34,291 nt of DNA from Mycobacterium sp. Its GTDB lineage: Bacteria > Actinomycetota > Actinomycetes > Mycobacteriales > Mycobacteriaceae. Position 1 is the first letter of the stretch. Every line of letters starts with the position of its first letter. Below are positions 1 through 8,301 of the stretch, piece by piece. The position numbers and the translations under genes are program-made. A model generated the notes under the pieces. That model did not search any database and was not told the origin of the DNA. It saw nothing but the letters and a program-made list of their open reading frames with translations. The DNA lies in assembly GCA_025965895.1 (NCBI GenBank), contig JAOPWC010000125.1, forward strand, positions 1-34,291, written 5' to 3'.

Positions 1-127
1 CGCCGGCGAGGCGGCTGCGGTGGTGCACCAGAAAGCAGCTCGAACAGGTGAACTCGTCAGCCTGTTTGGGGATGACGCGGACCGACAATTCTTCGCCGGA
101 CAGATCGGCCCCGGGCAACTCGAAGGA
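1..127. repeat. Left copy of 127-bp terminal direct repeat (circular overlap)
   Basis: These 127 bases are identical, base for base, to the last 127 bases of the window (34165-34291). A reading frame for a 100-aa protein runs through the repeat and is restored exactly when the two copies are merged. A perfect overlap of 127 nt is what a de Bruijn assembler run at k=127 leaves on a closed circular contig. The alternative is a genuine 127-bp direct repeat bounding a linear segment. Confidence 0.95.
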
Positions 128-262
128 TTCCGCCGCCTCTGATTCGTCAACGTCGACGACTGCCGACCCCGCCGCGTGAGCGCGACCGCTCAGCTCCTCC
201 AGCGAGTCCTCAGACACGTCGTCAACAGCAGTGCGCCGTGGGGCGTCATAGTCCGTAACCAT
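1..262 (-). CDS. DUF4193 zinc-ribbon protein, N-terminal 87 codons (continues at window end)
   Basis: The start codon is ATG at 262-260, with GAGGAG about 7 nt upstream on the minus strand. The frame reads MVTDYDAPRR at the start, followed by an acidic, Ser/Glu-rich middle, and reaches the first zinc-ribbon knuckle (TCSSCF) before leaving the window at base 1. Joining the ends adds the second knuckle (MICTDC) and a stop, for 303 nt and 100 aa, the usual length of the actinobacterial DUF4193 family. Four cysteines in two CxxC pairs suggest zinc binding; the cellular role of the family is unknown to me. The gene is intact in the circular reading, which supports the circle. DUF4193 genes are normally chromosomal housekeeping-like genes in mycobacteria, so finding one on a small circle is odd. 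Confidence 0.9.
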   Translation of the reverse strand, partial: MVTDYDAPRRTAVDDVSEDSLEELSGRAHAAGSAVVDVDESEAAESFELPGADLSGEELSVRVIPKQADEFTCSSCFLVHHRSRLAG

Positions 263-627
263 CGTCGTGCTCCTCATACAGTCGCAGTTAACCCCGCTCT
301 ATACCTGCCTGTAACGCATTCGCGTGGGCGTTCGTACCCGATTGCCCTCGCTTGTAGTGTGATCTCCACCATGTCCGGCGGTCATCACTGCGGTTAGTCC
401 GTGACGCATGCCCACGACTGAGGTCATGGCCGCAAGATCGGCTGGGGGTGGCAACCGTTATTACCGGACACGTGCCGATCGAAACATTGCGGCGGCGCCT
501 TGCGCCTGCCGCCTATCGACTGAGTCTGCTGCGGCTGTACACGGAAGAGGTCGTCGTCACAGCCATGCTGACCGCCCCGTTGGCGTGAAGATGCTGCTCG
601 GCAGCCGATGATCTGACCCCTATAAGA
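263..627. other. Intergenic region with an unassigned 46-codon frame
   Basis: This is the divergent spacer between the DUF4193 gene and the amidohydrolase. I see no long gene. One plus-strand frame from GTG 448 to TGA 588 gives a 46-residue, Arg/Leu-rich peptide containing TGHVPIETLRRRLAPAAYRL and has fairly GC-rich third positions, but it has no convincing ribosome site and I do not recognise it. It could be the tail of a decayed gene, because the frame stays open well upstream of the GTG. Confidence 0.3.
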
Positions 628-656
628 TTGTGCCTACTCACTATCTATGTTAGACT
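628..656 (+). promoter_or_regulatory. Putative SigA-type promoter of the amidohydrolase-tetR operon
   Basis: TTGTGC (628-633) and TAGACT (651-656) are separated by 17 nt, close to the mycobacterial housekeeping consensus (TTGACA / TANNNT). The stretch is conspicuously AT-rich for this window. Transcription would begin near 663. That lies after the in-frame ATG at 647 and before the ATG at 686, so it supports the latter as the start codon. Confidence 0.45.
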
Positions 657-685
657 GCCAGAACTCCCGAGGTGTGGAAGGTGCC

Positions 686-2479
686 ATGACCTACGACGTG
701 ATCATCCGCAACGGCTTGTGGTTCGACGGCACCGGCAACGCTGCACGGACGCGCTCGCTGGGCATTCGCGACGGGGTCGTGTCGACCGTGTCCGCCAAGC
801 CGCTGGACGAGACAGGTTGTCCTGAGGTTATCGAGGCGGCGGGGAAGTGGGTCATCCCGGGCTTCATCGATGTGCACACGCACTATGACGCCGAGGTGCT
901 CCTCGATCCCGGCTTGCGCGAGTCAGTGCGGCACGGCGTCACGACGGTTCTGCTCGGTAACTGCTCGTTGTCGGCCGTCTACGCCGACTCAGCGGACGCC
1001 GCTGATCTGTTCAGCCGGGTCGAGGCCGTGCCGCGCGAGTTCGTCATCGGTGCACTGGACACCAAGAAGACGTGGTCGACGGCCGACGAATACGTTCGGG
1101 CACTCGACAAGCTGCCGCTGGGACCGAATGTCGGTTCGCTGCTGGGTCATTCTGACCTGCGGACCTCGGTGCTGGGTCTGGACCGCGCGACCGACGATGA
1201 GGTCAGGCCCACCGACGCCGAGCTGGATCGGATGGCCGCACTACTCGACGATGCGCTCGACGCAGGACTTCTCGGCATGTCGGGGATGGACGCGGCGATC
1301 GACAAGCTCGACGGCGATCGCTATCGATCACGGGCGCTGCCATCGACTTTCGCAACGTGGCGCGAGCGCCGCAGGCTGATTGCGGTCCTGCGCAAGCGCG
1401 GCCGCATTCTTCAGAGCGCACCGGACATCGCGAACCCGATTTCGGCACTGCTGTTCTTCCTGTCCAGCAGCCGGATGTTCGGGCGCCGCCCAGGGGTGCG
1501 GATGAGCCTGCTGGTATCTGCGGATTCAAAGGCCATGCCCGGTGCGCACCGCGTGTTCGGGCTCGGCACCCGGCTGATCAATGCCGTGCTGGGCGCGAGT
1601 GTGCGGTTCCAGCATCTTCCCGTCCCATTCGAGCTGTATTCCGACGGAATCGACCTGCCCGTCTTCGAAGAATTCGGCGCCGGAACCGCGGCCCTGCACC
1701 TGCGTGACCAACTGGAGCGCAACGAGTTACTGGCCAACACCGAGTACCGGCGCCGGTTCCGCCGAGAATTCGACCGCAAGAAACTGGGACCGACGTTGTG
1801 GCATCGCGACTTTCACGACGCGGTCATCGTCGACAGCCCCGACAGAAGTCTGGTCGGCAAGAGCTTCGGGCAGATCGCCGACGAGCGCGGGCTTCACCCG
1901 CTCGACGCGTTCCTCGACGTGCTCGTCGACAACGGCGAACGCAACGTCCGCTGGACAACCACCGTCGCCAACCACCGGCCCGAACAGCTCAACAAGCTCG
2001 CCGCCGAGCCAACCGTTCACATGGGCTTCTCCGACGCCGGTGCGCATCTGCGCAACATGGCCTTTTACAACTTCTCGCTGCGGCTGCTCAAGCGCGCCCT
2101 GGATGCCCAGCGCGCCGGCCATCCGTTCCTCACCATCGAACAAGCGGTGTACCGCCTGACCGCCGAGGTCGCGGACTGGTTCGGTCTTGACGCCGGCACG
2201 CTGCGCGAGGGCGATCGCGCCGACTTTGTCGTGATCGATCCCGAAGGGCTCGACGAGTCGGTGAACGGCTACCACGAGGAGGAGGTGCCCTTCTACGGGG
2301 GCTTGAGTCGAATGGTCAACCGCAACGATGCCGCCGTCGTCGCCACCGGCGTGGGCGGCGCGGTCGTGTGCCGCAACGGCGAATTCACCGACGGTTACGG
2401 CAAGACCATCAAGTCCGGCCGCTTCTTGAGGGCATGTTCACGCCGGCCGACGGCCACCCTCAAAGGTGTCGGCGTCTGA
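686..2479 (+). CDS. Amidohydrolase, N-acyl-D-amino-acid deacylase type
   Basis: 597 aa from ATG 686, preceded by GGAAGG; the in-frame ATG at 647 is rejected because it sits inside the likely promoter. The N-terminus (MTYDVIIRNGLWFDGTG) is the small beta-sandwich of the amidohydrolase-3/D-aminoacylase group. The metal-binding HxH is at residues 64-66 (DVHTHYDAE), and a late SDAGAH motif carries the conserved metal/catalytic Asp of the TIM barrel. The C-terminal LREGDRADFVVIDP strand closes the sandwich. These enzymes hydrolyse N-acylated D-amino acids or related amides in the cytosol; the real substrate cannot be read from sequence. The gene is followed after 1 nt by a TetR regulator, so the pair is almost certainly one operon and the regulator probably controls it. 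Confidence 0.87.
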   Translation: MTYDVIIRNGLWFDGTGNAARTRSLGIRDGVVSTVSAKPLDETGCPEVIEAAGKWVIPGFIDVHTHYDAEVLLDPGLRESVRHGVTTVLLGNCSLSAVYADSADAADLFSRVEAVPREFVIGALDTKKTWSTADEYVRALDKLPLGPNVGSLLGHSDLRTSVLGLDRATDDEVRPTDAELDRMAALLDDALDAGLLGMSGMDAAIDKLDGDRYRSRALPSTFATWRERRRLIAVLRKRGRILQSAPDIANPISALLFFLSSSRMFGRRPGVRMSLLVSADSKAMPGAHRVFGLGTRLINAVLGASVRFQHLPVPFELYSDGIDLPVFEEFGAGTAALHLRDQLERNELLANTEYRRRFRREFDRKKLGPTLWHRDFHDAVIVDSPDRSLVGKSFGQIADERGLHPLDAFLDVLVDNGERNVRWTTTVANHRPEQLNKLAAEPTVHMGFSDAGAHLRNMAFYNFSLRLLKRALDAQRAGHPFLTIEQAVYRLTAEVADWFGLDAGTLREGDRADFVVIDPEGLDESVNGYHEEEVPFYGGLSRMVNRNDAAVVATGVGGAVVCRNGEFTDGYGKTIKSGRFLRACSRRPTATLKGVGV

Positions 2480-2480
2480 C

Positions 2481-3149
2481 ATGGGCAGAACCCAGCAACA
2501 ACGCCGCGACGAGACCGTGGCACGGTTGCTCGACGCCAGCATCGCCACGATTGTCGAGCTGGGATATGCGCACGCATCGGCTGCCGAGATCACCAAACGC
2601 GCCGGGGTGTCGCAGGGCGCCCTGTTCCGACACTTCGACACCATGGGCGATTTCATGGCGGCGACGGCCTACGAAGTGCTGCGACGTCAGCTTGACCTGT
2701 TCGCCAAACGCGTCACCGAGATTCCGGCAGACCGGGCGACCCTCGACGCGGTCCTGACGATTCTGCGCGACATCACCGCCAACTCGACGAATGCTGTGAT
2801 GTATGAGCTTCTCATCGCTGCTCGCACCGATGAGAAGCTTCGGGCCACTTTGCAACACGTGCTGACCGAGTTCAGTGCCAAGATTTACGACGCCGCACGC
2901 GCACTGCCCGGCGCCGAAGGCCTGCCCGAGGACCTGTTCGCCGCGCTGGTAGCAACGATCACGAACACATTCGACGGTGCCGCGATAGTGCGCGCCGTGC
3001 TGCCACAACCCGGCATCGACGCGCGACAAGTCCCGCTTTTGGCTTCATTGCTCAGCACGCTTGACACTTCGGGTCGACGTCACGTGTCGGTGAAAGCTGC
3101 TGCTCGGACTGAGAGCGCCGCATCCAGTCCGGTGACCGCACAACATTGA
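2481..3149 (+). CDS. TetR/AcrR family transcriptional regulator
   Basis: 222 aa from ATG 2481, one base after the amidohydrolase stop; an in-frame GTG at 2466 would add five residues and overlap that gene. The N-terminal TetR DNA-binding domain is clear: an ARLLDASIATIVELGYA helix, then the helix-turn-helix around residues 34-55 (ASAAEITKRAGVSQGALFRHF), with the typical F/Y at the end of the recognition helix. The C-terminal two thirds is an all-helical ligand and dimer domain without assignable specificity. Tight linkage to the upstream amidohydrolase suggests autoregulation together with that enzyme. The last ~20 residues (Ser/Ala/Thr-rich) look like a disordered tail. Confidence 0.85.
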   Translation: MGRTQQQRRDETVARLLDASIATIVELGYAHASAAEITKRAGVSQGALFRHFDTMGDFMAATAYEVLRRQLDLFAKRVTEIPADRATLDAVLTILRDITANSTNAVMYELLIAARTDEKLRATLQHVLTEFSAKIYDAARALPGAEGLPEDLFAALVATITNTFDGAAIVRAVLPQPGIDARQVPLLASLLSTLDTSGRRHVSVKAAARTESAASSPVTAQH

Positions 3150-3276
3150 CGCCACCCTATTGACGGGGTAACCGCGGTCGCGTCGGCGTTATCCGAGCGC
3201 CGCTCACCGCGTGGCGCAGCACCCAGCGGAGTTGCCGCTACTTCACCAGACGGCTGGCTGAGGCGCAGCATTCGGG

Positions 3277-3555
3277 CTAGCTTTCCGACGACAGACGCCC
3301 CTGTTGGGCGGCCACGAGCGGTTGGCGCTGCCGTGAACGCCTGCCGTCGGCACTGAAGCAGAACGTGCCTACTGCGAAGCTGAGCAGAGCGATGACTCCA
3401 ACAACGGCGGCCAATGCGCCCTGGGCGTGAAGGAGGCTGGCCACACATACCGGGAAGGCGACCACGGCGGTCACCATCAAAAACAGTCCGGTCGAGCCGA
3501 ACGCGTCGGCGAGCGGGTCGTGCGCGGGGGCGGGGATGCGTTCGCGATCGCTCAC
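3277..3555 (-). CDS. Small two-helix membrane protein, unknown function
   Basis: 92 aa from GTG 3555, chosen because AGGAG lies 5-8 nt upstream; a longer frame to 3582 is possible but has no ribosome site. An N-terminal hydrophilic segment (DRERIPAPAHDPLADAFGS) precedes two hydrophobic spans, roughly residues 21-42 and 48-68. A basic C-terminal tail (DGRRSRQRQ) would be cytoplasmic. I do not recognise a named family. It is convergent with the tetR gene and lies on the same strand as the small secreted protein at 3707-4036, with about 150 nt between them. Confidence 0.55.
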   Translation of the reverse strand: MSDRERIPAPAHDPLADAFGSTGLFLMVTAVVAFPVCVASLLHAQGALAAVVGVIALLSFAVGTFCFSADGRRSRQRQPLVAAQQGRLSSES

Positions 3556-3706
3556 GGGATCTCCTAATCCGGTAGCTGCCACAGGTGAAGCGAGTGATAC
3601 CCACCGTCACGGCCTCTGAACCCAGTGGTGTGCGGGTCGACGACAAGATGGTCGTCGTCGGCGCGTACGCCGTCAGCAGGTCGGCCATTCGCTGTGACCC
3701 TGACCG

Positions 3707-4036
3707 CTACTGCGGCGCCTTGCCATTGCCTGCCGCCGGGTTGCAATTGAGCGTCAACATCACCTGGTGTGGCGCGATTTGATACTTCTTGGTGCCGAAC
3801 GGTGTCGGGGTTGAATCCTGTTGGCGCACCACGGTGCAGTCGCTTTGGGCCAGTTTGTCACCGACAGTATTGGCGACGACGACGGTGTAGCCGGCCTCTT
3901 GAAGGACCGGCTGGGCTTCGGCGAAGGTTTTCCCGGAAACATCGGGCGATGCGGTAGCCACGCCGGTGTTCCAGAGAATCAGCGACGCCGCCGCGGCGGC
4001 GAGGATGGCCGCGGTGAGCACAATCAGCTTGTTCAC
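3707..4036 (-). CDS. Small exported PASTA-like protein
   Basis: 109 aa from GTG 4036, with a strong AAGGAGG 8 nt upstream; the upstream ATG at 4057 contains that ribosome site and is rejected. The N-terminus (NKLIVLTAAILAAAAASLILW) is a signal peptide or anchor ending near the ATA-SPD motif. The mature part, DVSGKTFAEAQPVLQEAGYTVVV, has the spacing and Gly-Lys-x-x-x-x-A pattern of a single PASTA-like repeat. It is followed by two cysteines (SDCTV and TLNCN) that could form a disulfide outside the membrane. Mycobacteria carry several small exported single-PASTA proteins of unknown role. Cell-wall association is inference. Confidence 0.65.
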   Translation of the reverse strand: MNKLIVLTAAILAAAAASLILWNTGVATASPDVSGKTFAEAQPVLQEAGYTVVVANTVGDKLAQSDCTVVRQQDSTPTPFGTKKYQIAPHQVMLTLNCNPAAGNGKAPQ

Positions 4037-4776
4037 ATCACTTCCCTCCTTGCGCATCAGCGCTCAGACGTCGTTGGGAGTAGCTGAGAAACCGTTGAGC
4101 GGACCGGCCGCTGAGGCCGCACTGCGAATTCCGTCCAGGTCAGATCCTTGGCAGGTTCCGGTGGCAGACCATTGAGGAGTCGGTGAGCACGACGGCCTGG
4201 GTGGCGCTGCACCATCTCGGCGCTTGACGGCCCCAAACTTGCTGATGCGAGACGACAGGCCATCGGTGCCGACCATGGCGGACAGCCGCCGAGCGGCGCG
4301 TCGAGGCACATGGTGTCCCGATCGCGACCGGAGTCGGCAAGCGCCAGTTCACGGTCGCGCCGCCGACCGGTTGTGGCGCTGACGTCGTAGGCCCGGACGG
4401 CTCCGGTCACCGCGGCCGGGCCCTTGTCGATGACGAGGGCGTCGATGGCCTGCAGCGGTACTTCAGCGCACACAATAGCTCCGGCGTGTTCGTGACCTGT
4501 GTCGATCGTAGGACAAAGTGTTATCTAGATCACACCCGCGAAAGCCCCGGCTCGCGAAATCTGACCCTCTTCGAGAAACCCCGATTCCGCGTGGGCGCGC
4601 TCCGCGCGCCACCCCCGCCAAGCGGCTGGGGGAGCCTGATACGCGGACCTGCTCAGCCGAGCATCTCTGTCGCTGCGTCCAGTGCCGCGTCGACGGTCAG
4701 GTGCACGGGGCTGTCGTCGGTTGGCCTGGCGTCCAAGCCGGATGTCCCACCCCGGTCGACCTCTAAGCTGCGACAC
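4037..4776. other. 740-nt region without a confident gene; possible decayed minus-strand ORF
   Basis: A minus-strand frame from GTG 4473 to 4057 encodes 138 aa. Its first ~50 residues look protein-like (LQAIDALVIDKGPAAVTGAV, then RAYDVSATTGRR); the rest is low in structure and Arg/Pro-rich, as frameshifted sequence usually is. I cannot assign it. A second minus-strand stretch ending at 4653 (LTVDAALDAATEMLG just before its stop) may be the tail of another lost gene. No RNA gene or repeat is apparent. Confidence 0.3.
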
Positions 4777-5307
4777 ATGCGCACGAGGTTGGCCGCTGGC
4801 CCCCGCATAGCACCCCTCGGCGACGGCGCCCTCAGACGACTTATCAAGGGCACCATGATGGCCACCCTGTTGCTGGCAGCCCAAGAGGGCGGCAAGCCCT
4901 TGAATGAGGCGGCGTGGGTTCTCCTCGGAGCGACGCTGACCACGCTGGTCGACGCATATGCCACGCACGTTTCGAGTCACCGCGACGGTCGCGTTCAGGT
5001 CTATCTGACCGGCCTCGTACGAAATATCGCCGCCGAGTCGCCACGGTTTTTTGCCGCCCTGCCGACGGTGCTACTTCTTGTGGCGGCCGTAACCTTGCAT
5101 TGGCACGACGATCACCAAAACCCAGATGGCACTGTCAGTATCGGCTACACAACAATTGGCGGGAACCTCAACGTGGTGTTGCTGTTCATCTGGGGATTTA
5201 TCGCTGCTCGCCGGAGCGGGTCCTCCGTGCGGGGGACTCTGCTGTTCGCGGTCCTCAACGCCGCCCTCGGTCTGCTCATCGTCACTGCCGAACTCGAGCT
5301 GCATTGA
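4777..5307 (+). CDS. Polytopic membrane protein, unknown function
   Basis: 176 aa from ATG 4777. The same frame is open further upstream, but that sequence is low-complexity Arg/Pro/Ser and unlikely to be translated. Four hydrophobic stretches are visible: about residues 44-62 (AAWVLLGATLTTLVDAYATH), 90-108, 128-147 and 153-172. A short charged loop (VSSHRDGR) follows the first, and a His/Asp-rich loop (LHWHDDHQNPDG) lies between the second and third. I do not recognise the family. The ribosome site is poor, so the exact start is uncertain. The gene stands alone between two non-coding stretches. Confidence 0.55.
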   Translation: MRTRLAAGPRIAPLGDGALRRLIKGTMMATLLLAAQEGGKPLNEAAWVLLGATLTTLVDAYATHVSSHRDGRVQVYLTGLVRNIAAESPRFFAALPTVLLLVAAVTLHWHDDHQNPDGTVSIGYTTIGGNLNVVLLFIWGFIAARRSGSSVRGTLLFAVLNAALGLLIVTAELELH

Positions 5308-5728
5308 CAGTCTTGGCCGCCAACCTGCGCGGGGGACGTTTTTGTCGCGTTGGCGCCTGCTGTGACTCGAGCGCTTGCGTTGCAATGACCAAACATCCGG
5401 CCCGGTTTCATCGTGGTCGGTGTTTCGCTGTCGGTCCGACAGCCTGTGCTACGCGATCGAACGACCGGTCTTTATGCACCTCAACGTGAGATGGTTAGCG
5501 GACAGGGATGGCGCGCGGGTACGAAGCACGCAATATATATCGGACATTCAGCAATGGAGCAGGTGCGATGATCTGTTCGGCGTGCGACCGCGTCTCGCAT
5601 TATGGTCCGTCGTGGCTACCCGTCTTAGCGGGAGTTGTTGAGGTGGCATACATGTGGCCCGCCACCGCGCGAGGCACGTGTCGGGCAACGCGCCTGAGCA
5701 CCGCAGGGGTTGAGGAACAGGCTCGTCG
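5308..5728. other. 420-nt spacer with a possible short ORF coupled to the next gene
   Basis: I see no convincing gene. An ATG at 5508 opens 74 codons ending in a TGA (5730-5732) that overlaps the ATG of the reductase (ATGA arrangement). Its product contains MICSACDRVSHYG and is otherwise unremarkable. The overlap could mean translational coupling, but codon choice is not strongly mycobacterial. An AT-rich patch (CGCAATATATATCGG, near 5530) could hold a promoter. Confidence 0.3.
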
Positions 5729-6685
5729 ATGAGCGTGCTGATCGTCGGTGCAGGGGCGACCGGCGGCTACATTGGGGCCCAGTTGGTCGCCGCGGGGCGC
5801 GACGTGAGGTTTCTGGTTCATCCGCGGACGCTGGAACGGCTGCGCGCCGAGGGCCTGCGCATCCAGAGAGGCAACGAGATTGACACCGTGCGGGTGGATG
5901 CGGTGACCGTCGCAGGCCTGCGTGGGCCATATGACCTCGTCGTGGTGGCGGTGCGCACCGACGCGGTCGAATCAGCGGTCGAAGATATGCATCCTGCGGT
6001 CGGGCCGCAGACCCGGATCGTGCCGATCATGAACGGGATGCGGCATCTGTCGGTGCTGACCGGCGCCTTCGGCCGCAACGCCGTGTTGGGCGCCGAGACG
6101 CGACTGGCCATCTCGCTGCGGACGGACGGCATGATCGAGGAGGTGGCTCCCGGCGTGCAGATGGAGATCGGCCAGCTCGACGGCGGCGAATCCGACATCT
6201 TGCACCGGACGGCCGAGCTGCTCGAGACGGGAAGTATCGCCGTGACCGTGCGCCGCGACATCGTGGCGGCCATGTGGGAGAAATTTGCGTTCATCACGTC
6301 GACGGCCGTGCTCACCTGTCTGGTGGGAGACGAGATCGGCCCGATCGTCCGCGCCGCCGGCGGCATCGCCCTGGCGCGCAGGGTCTTGGACGAGGTGGTG
6401 TCGGTCGCGGCAGCCGACGGACACACTGTGTCCGAGGCCGCGCATTCCGGTTTGGACCGGCAGCTCACCGATCCGTCGTCGACGTTCGGCCCGTCGATGT
6501 TTCGCGATCTGCGCGCCGGGCGCCCGGTCGAGATCGCGGTGCTGCGTGACCTCGCCGACCGCGCCCGCGCCCATCAGATCGCCACGCCCCTGCTCGACGC
6601 GTCGTTGGTCGTAGTCGACGTACACAACCGGCACGCGCGAGACGTCGCCGACGGGCAGCACAGTGGTCGAGGATCCGGTTCATGA
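5729..6685 (+). CDS. Ketopantoate reductase (PanE/ApbA) family protein
   Basis: 318 aa from ATG 5729. The N-terminal Rossmann fold carries GAGATGG (residues 7-13), the NADP-binding glycine loop. N102 in MNGM, K185 in MWEKF and E268 in RPVEI match the substrate Asn, catalytic Lys and substrate Glu of the PanE family, so the active site appears complete. The reaction of characterised members is NADPH reduction of 2-dehydropantoate to pantoate for pantothenate/CoA synthesis. Many mycobacterial paralogues are not the pathway enzyme, so I give no gene symbol. It is followed by a methyltransferase on the same strand after 67 nt, with its own promoter-like element between. Confidence 0.82.
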   Translation: MSVLIVGAGATGGYIGAQLVAAGRDVRFLVHPRTLERLRAEGLRIQRGNEIDTVRVDAVTVAGLRGPYDLVVVAVRTDAVESAVEDMHPAVGPQTRIVPIMNGMRHLSVLTGAFGRNAVLGAETRLAISLRTDGMIEEVAPGVQMEIGQLDGGESDILHRTAELLETGSIAVTVRRDIVAAMWEKFAFITSTAVLTCLVGDEIGPIVRAAGGIALARRVLDEVVSVAAADGHTVSEAAHSGLDRQLTDPSSTFGPSMFRDLRAGRPVEIAVLRDLADRARAHQIATPLLDASLVVVDVHNRHARDVADGQHSGRGSGS

Positions 6686-6704
6686 TCGTCGCGGGCCTGC
6701 TCGT

Positions 6705-6710
6705 TATACT
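6705..6710 (+). promoter_or_regulatory. Putative -10 element (TATACT) before the methyltransferase
   Basis: TATACT at 6705-6710 is a near-perfect mycobacterial SigA -10 hexamer, placing a start point near 6717, about 36 nt before the ATG. No good -35 is seen at 17-18 nt; TTCATG at 6679-6684 is 20 nt away. Extended -10 promoters with weak -35 elements are common in mycobacteria. Confidence 0.4.
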
Positions 6711-6752
6711 GGCTAAGTATCGCGGCTAGCAGACGTCGGGGCAGGACAGGCT

Positions 6753-7685
6753 ATGGCTCGCACAGACAGCGACACGTGGGACCTCGCCACCAGCGTGGGA
6801 GCCACGGCGACGATGGTCGCCGCTGCTCGGGCAGTAGCGACCAACGCCGACAACCCCTTGATCAACGACCGATTCGCGGAGCCGCTCGTCCGTGCGGTGG
6901 GGGTGGATTTCCTGACCCGCTGGGCCACCGGTGAACTGTCCGCCGCCGATGTGGACGACAGTGATGGCGGGTGGCGGCTGGCGCACATGCCCGACGCGAT
7001 GGCACTGCGTACCCGGTACTTCGACGCGTTCTTCGGTGGCGCGGCGGCGGCTGGGATCCGGCAGGCGGTGATTCTGGCGTCCGGTCTGGATGCCCGCGCC
7101 TACCGGCTCACCTGGCCTGCGGATATGGTTGTCTTCGAGGTCGACCTGCCACAGGTAATCGAGTTCAAGACCACCACGTTGACGGGTCTTGGCGCCGCGC
7201 CGACCGCGAACCTGTGCACGGTGGCCGTCGATCTGCGCCATGACTGGCCTGCCGCTTTGCGTGGAGCGGGCCTCAACACCGGCAAGCCCACGGCGTGGAT
7301 CGCGGAGGGCCTGTTCGGCTACCTTCCGCCCGATGCCCAGGACCGCTTGCTGGACAGCATCACCGCACTCAGCGCCGACGGCAGCCGACTCGCCACCGAG
7401 GCCATCCCGGATATGTCCCCATCCGACACGGATAAGGCCCGCGAGAGGATGCGCAAAGCTGCCGCCAAGTGGCGCGACCACGGCTTCGACCTGGAATTCG
7501 CCGACTTGGGCTACGAGGGCGAGCGCAACAACGTCGCAACCTACCTCGAGGGCCTCGGCTGGCGCTCGGTCGGAACGCCGATGCGGCGCTTGATGGTCGA
7601 CAACGGATTGGTGCCACCAGCTCAGGACAGCGACATGGTATCGATGGGCGACACCATGTACTACACCTCGGTACTGGACAAGTAG
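6753..7685 (+). CDS. Class I SAM-dependent methyltransferase, mycobacterial TIGR00027 family
   Basis: 310 aa, the normal length of this expanded mycobacterial family related to leucine carboxymethyltransferases. The characteristic start ([20 protein letters not shown]) is followed by the family signature around [17 protein letters not shown] sequence. The SAM-binding loop is at residues 108-119 ([12 protein letters not shown]), with acidic strand-2 residues in VFEVDLP (127-133) and [11 protein letters not shown] in the core. Mycobacteria carry many paralogues whose acceptor substrates are mostly unknown. The start ATG 6753 fits the family N-terminus (MARTDSDTW). A hairpin follows directly after the stop codon. 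Confidence 0.92.
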   Translation: MARTDSDTWDLATSVGATATMVAAARAVATNADNPLINDRFAEPLVRAVGVDFLTRWATGELSAADVDDSDGGWRLAHMPDAMALRTRYFDAFFGGAAAAGIRQAVILASGLDARAYRLTWPADMVVFEVDLPQVIEFKTTTLTGLGAAPTANLCTVAVDLRHDWPAALRGAGLNTGKPTAWIAEGLFGYLPPDAQDRLLDSITALSADGSRLATEAIPDMSPSDTDKARERMRKAAAKWRDHGFDLEFADLGYEGERNNVATYLEGLGWRSVGTPMRRLMVDNGLVPPAQDSDMVSMGDTMYYTSVLDK

Positions 7686-7689
7686 CGTT

Positions 7690-7704
7690 CGACCGCGACG
7701 GTCG
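7690..7704 (+). terminator. Hairpin just after the methyltransferase stop
   Basis: CGACCG, loop CGA, CGGTCG forms a perfect 6-bp GC-rich stem beginning 4 nt after the stop codon. There is no U-tract. Such hairpins can act as terminators in mycobacteria, but the call is tentative. Confidence 0.35.
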
Positions 7705-8226
7705 GTCCGCGACCCGCTCACTGTCGGTTCGCGTTCTTCGTCCCGGACGCCTTTCTCTGGCCACCGGCCGCTATCGGTGCAGTCGCAGGTAGACGCCAGG
7801 CGGCCCCGCTGTGACGGAACAGCGATCCCCCGCCGCGTTGGTCTGGCTCTGCAGATCGAATCCTGTTGGTGAACAACGCCATGCCGGTGTGTGCTACCGG
7901 TCACCCGCACATTGGGTACGCGTTTGCGTCGCAACCCGAGAGGGGAGTGGACCCGGTCCTCGCGCGCGCAACCGCCTCGCGTCATTCGGGCCCGGATCTG
8001 TGGCGCGCCGGCCCGCTCGTATGCCGCGCACGGCCATGCCACCGTGTGCTGTGCGGTCGAGCGCCGCGTCAACGTTGGCCCAGCTGCGATGCCGTGAAAC
8101 ATCTCCGGTGTGCGCGGTGCCGACTTACGATTGCATCTTGCTCGGGGGTGCAGGAGCGCGAGGTGCCCCAATGCCGGTTGAAACGAATTCGTCAGCGCCA
8201 GGGCTCAGGCCGATCTGAGGAGGACA
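7705..8226. other. 520-nt region without a recognisable gene
   Basis: All frames here are Arg/Pro/Ala-rich shadows and none has a domain I recognise. TGCAGATCGAATCCTG near 7850 superficially resembles a tRNA T-arm, but no acceptor or anticodon stem can be built around it. At the right end, AGGAGG (8220-8225) is a strong ribosome site for the leader ORF that follows. Confidence 0.4.
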
Positions 8227-8301
8227 GTGGGACTTCGTCTCGAAGGCGTCGCCGGTGAGCCGGTGATCGACAGCCTGCACCACCCATCGGAGAAAACATG
8301 A
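8227..8301 (+). CDS. Short leader ORF translationally coupled to the downstream SDR
   Basis: A GTG at 8227, closely preceded by AGGAGG, opens 24 codons (starting VGLRLEGVAGEP). Its TGA (8299-8301) overlaps the ATG of the SDR at 8298 as ATGA. The strong ribosome site lies before this ORF, not before the SDR itself, which only has GGAG upstream. This is consistent with a coupled leader peptide, or with the tail of a former longer gene. No function can be assigned to the peptide. Confidence 0.4.
   Translation: MGLRLEGVAGEPVIDSLHHPSEKT

Noticed and set aside
4653..4776. 41-codon minus-strand frame beginning MCRSLEV and ending DAATEMLG
   Set aside because: The MCR start recalls DUF2277 proteins but the rest does not match and it has no ribosome site; kept only as a comment on the intergenic region.
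3812..7868. 12-mer GAATCCTGTTGG shared between about 3814 and 7859
   Set aside because: One copy lies inside the exported PASTA-like gene and there is no similarity around the word; chance is sufficient.
7845..7875. tRNA-like T-arm word near ATCGAATCC
   Set aside because: No acceptor, D or anticodon stem can be folded around it on either strand.
6726..8171. 481-codon minus-strand open frame opposite the methyltransferase
   Set aside because: Arg-rich product with no recognisable motif, antisense to a clear TIGR00027 methyltransferase.
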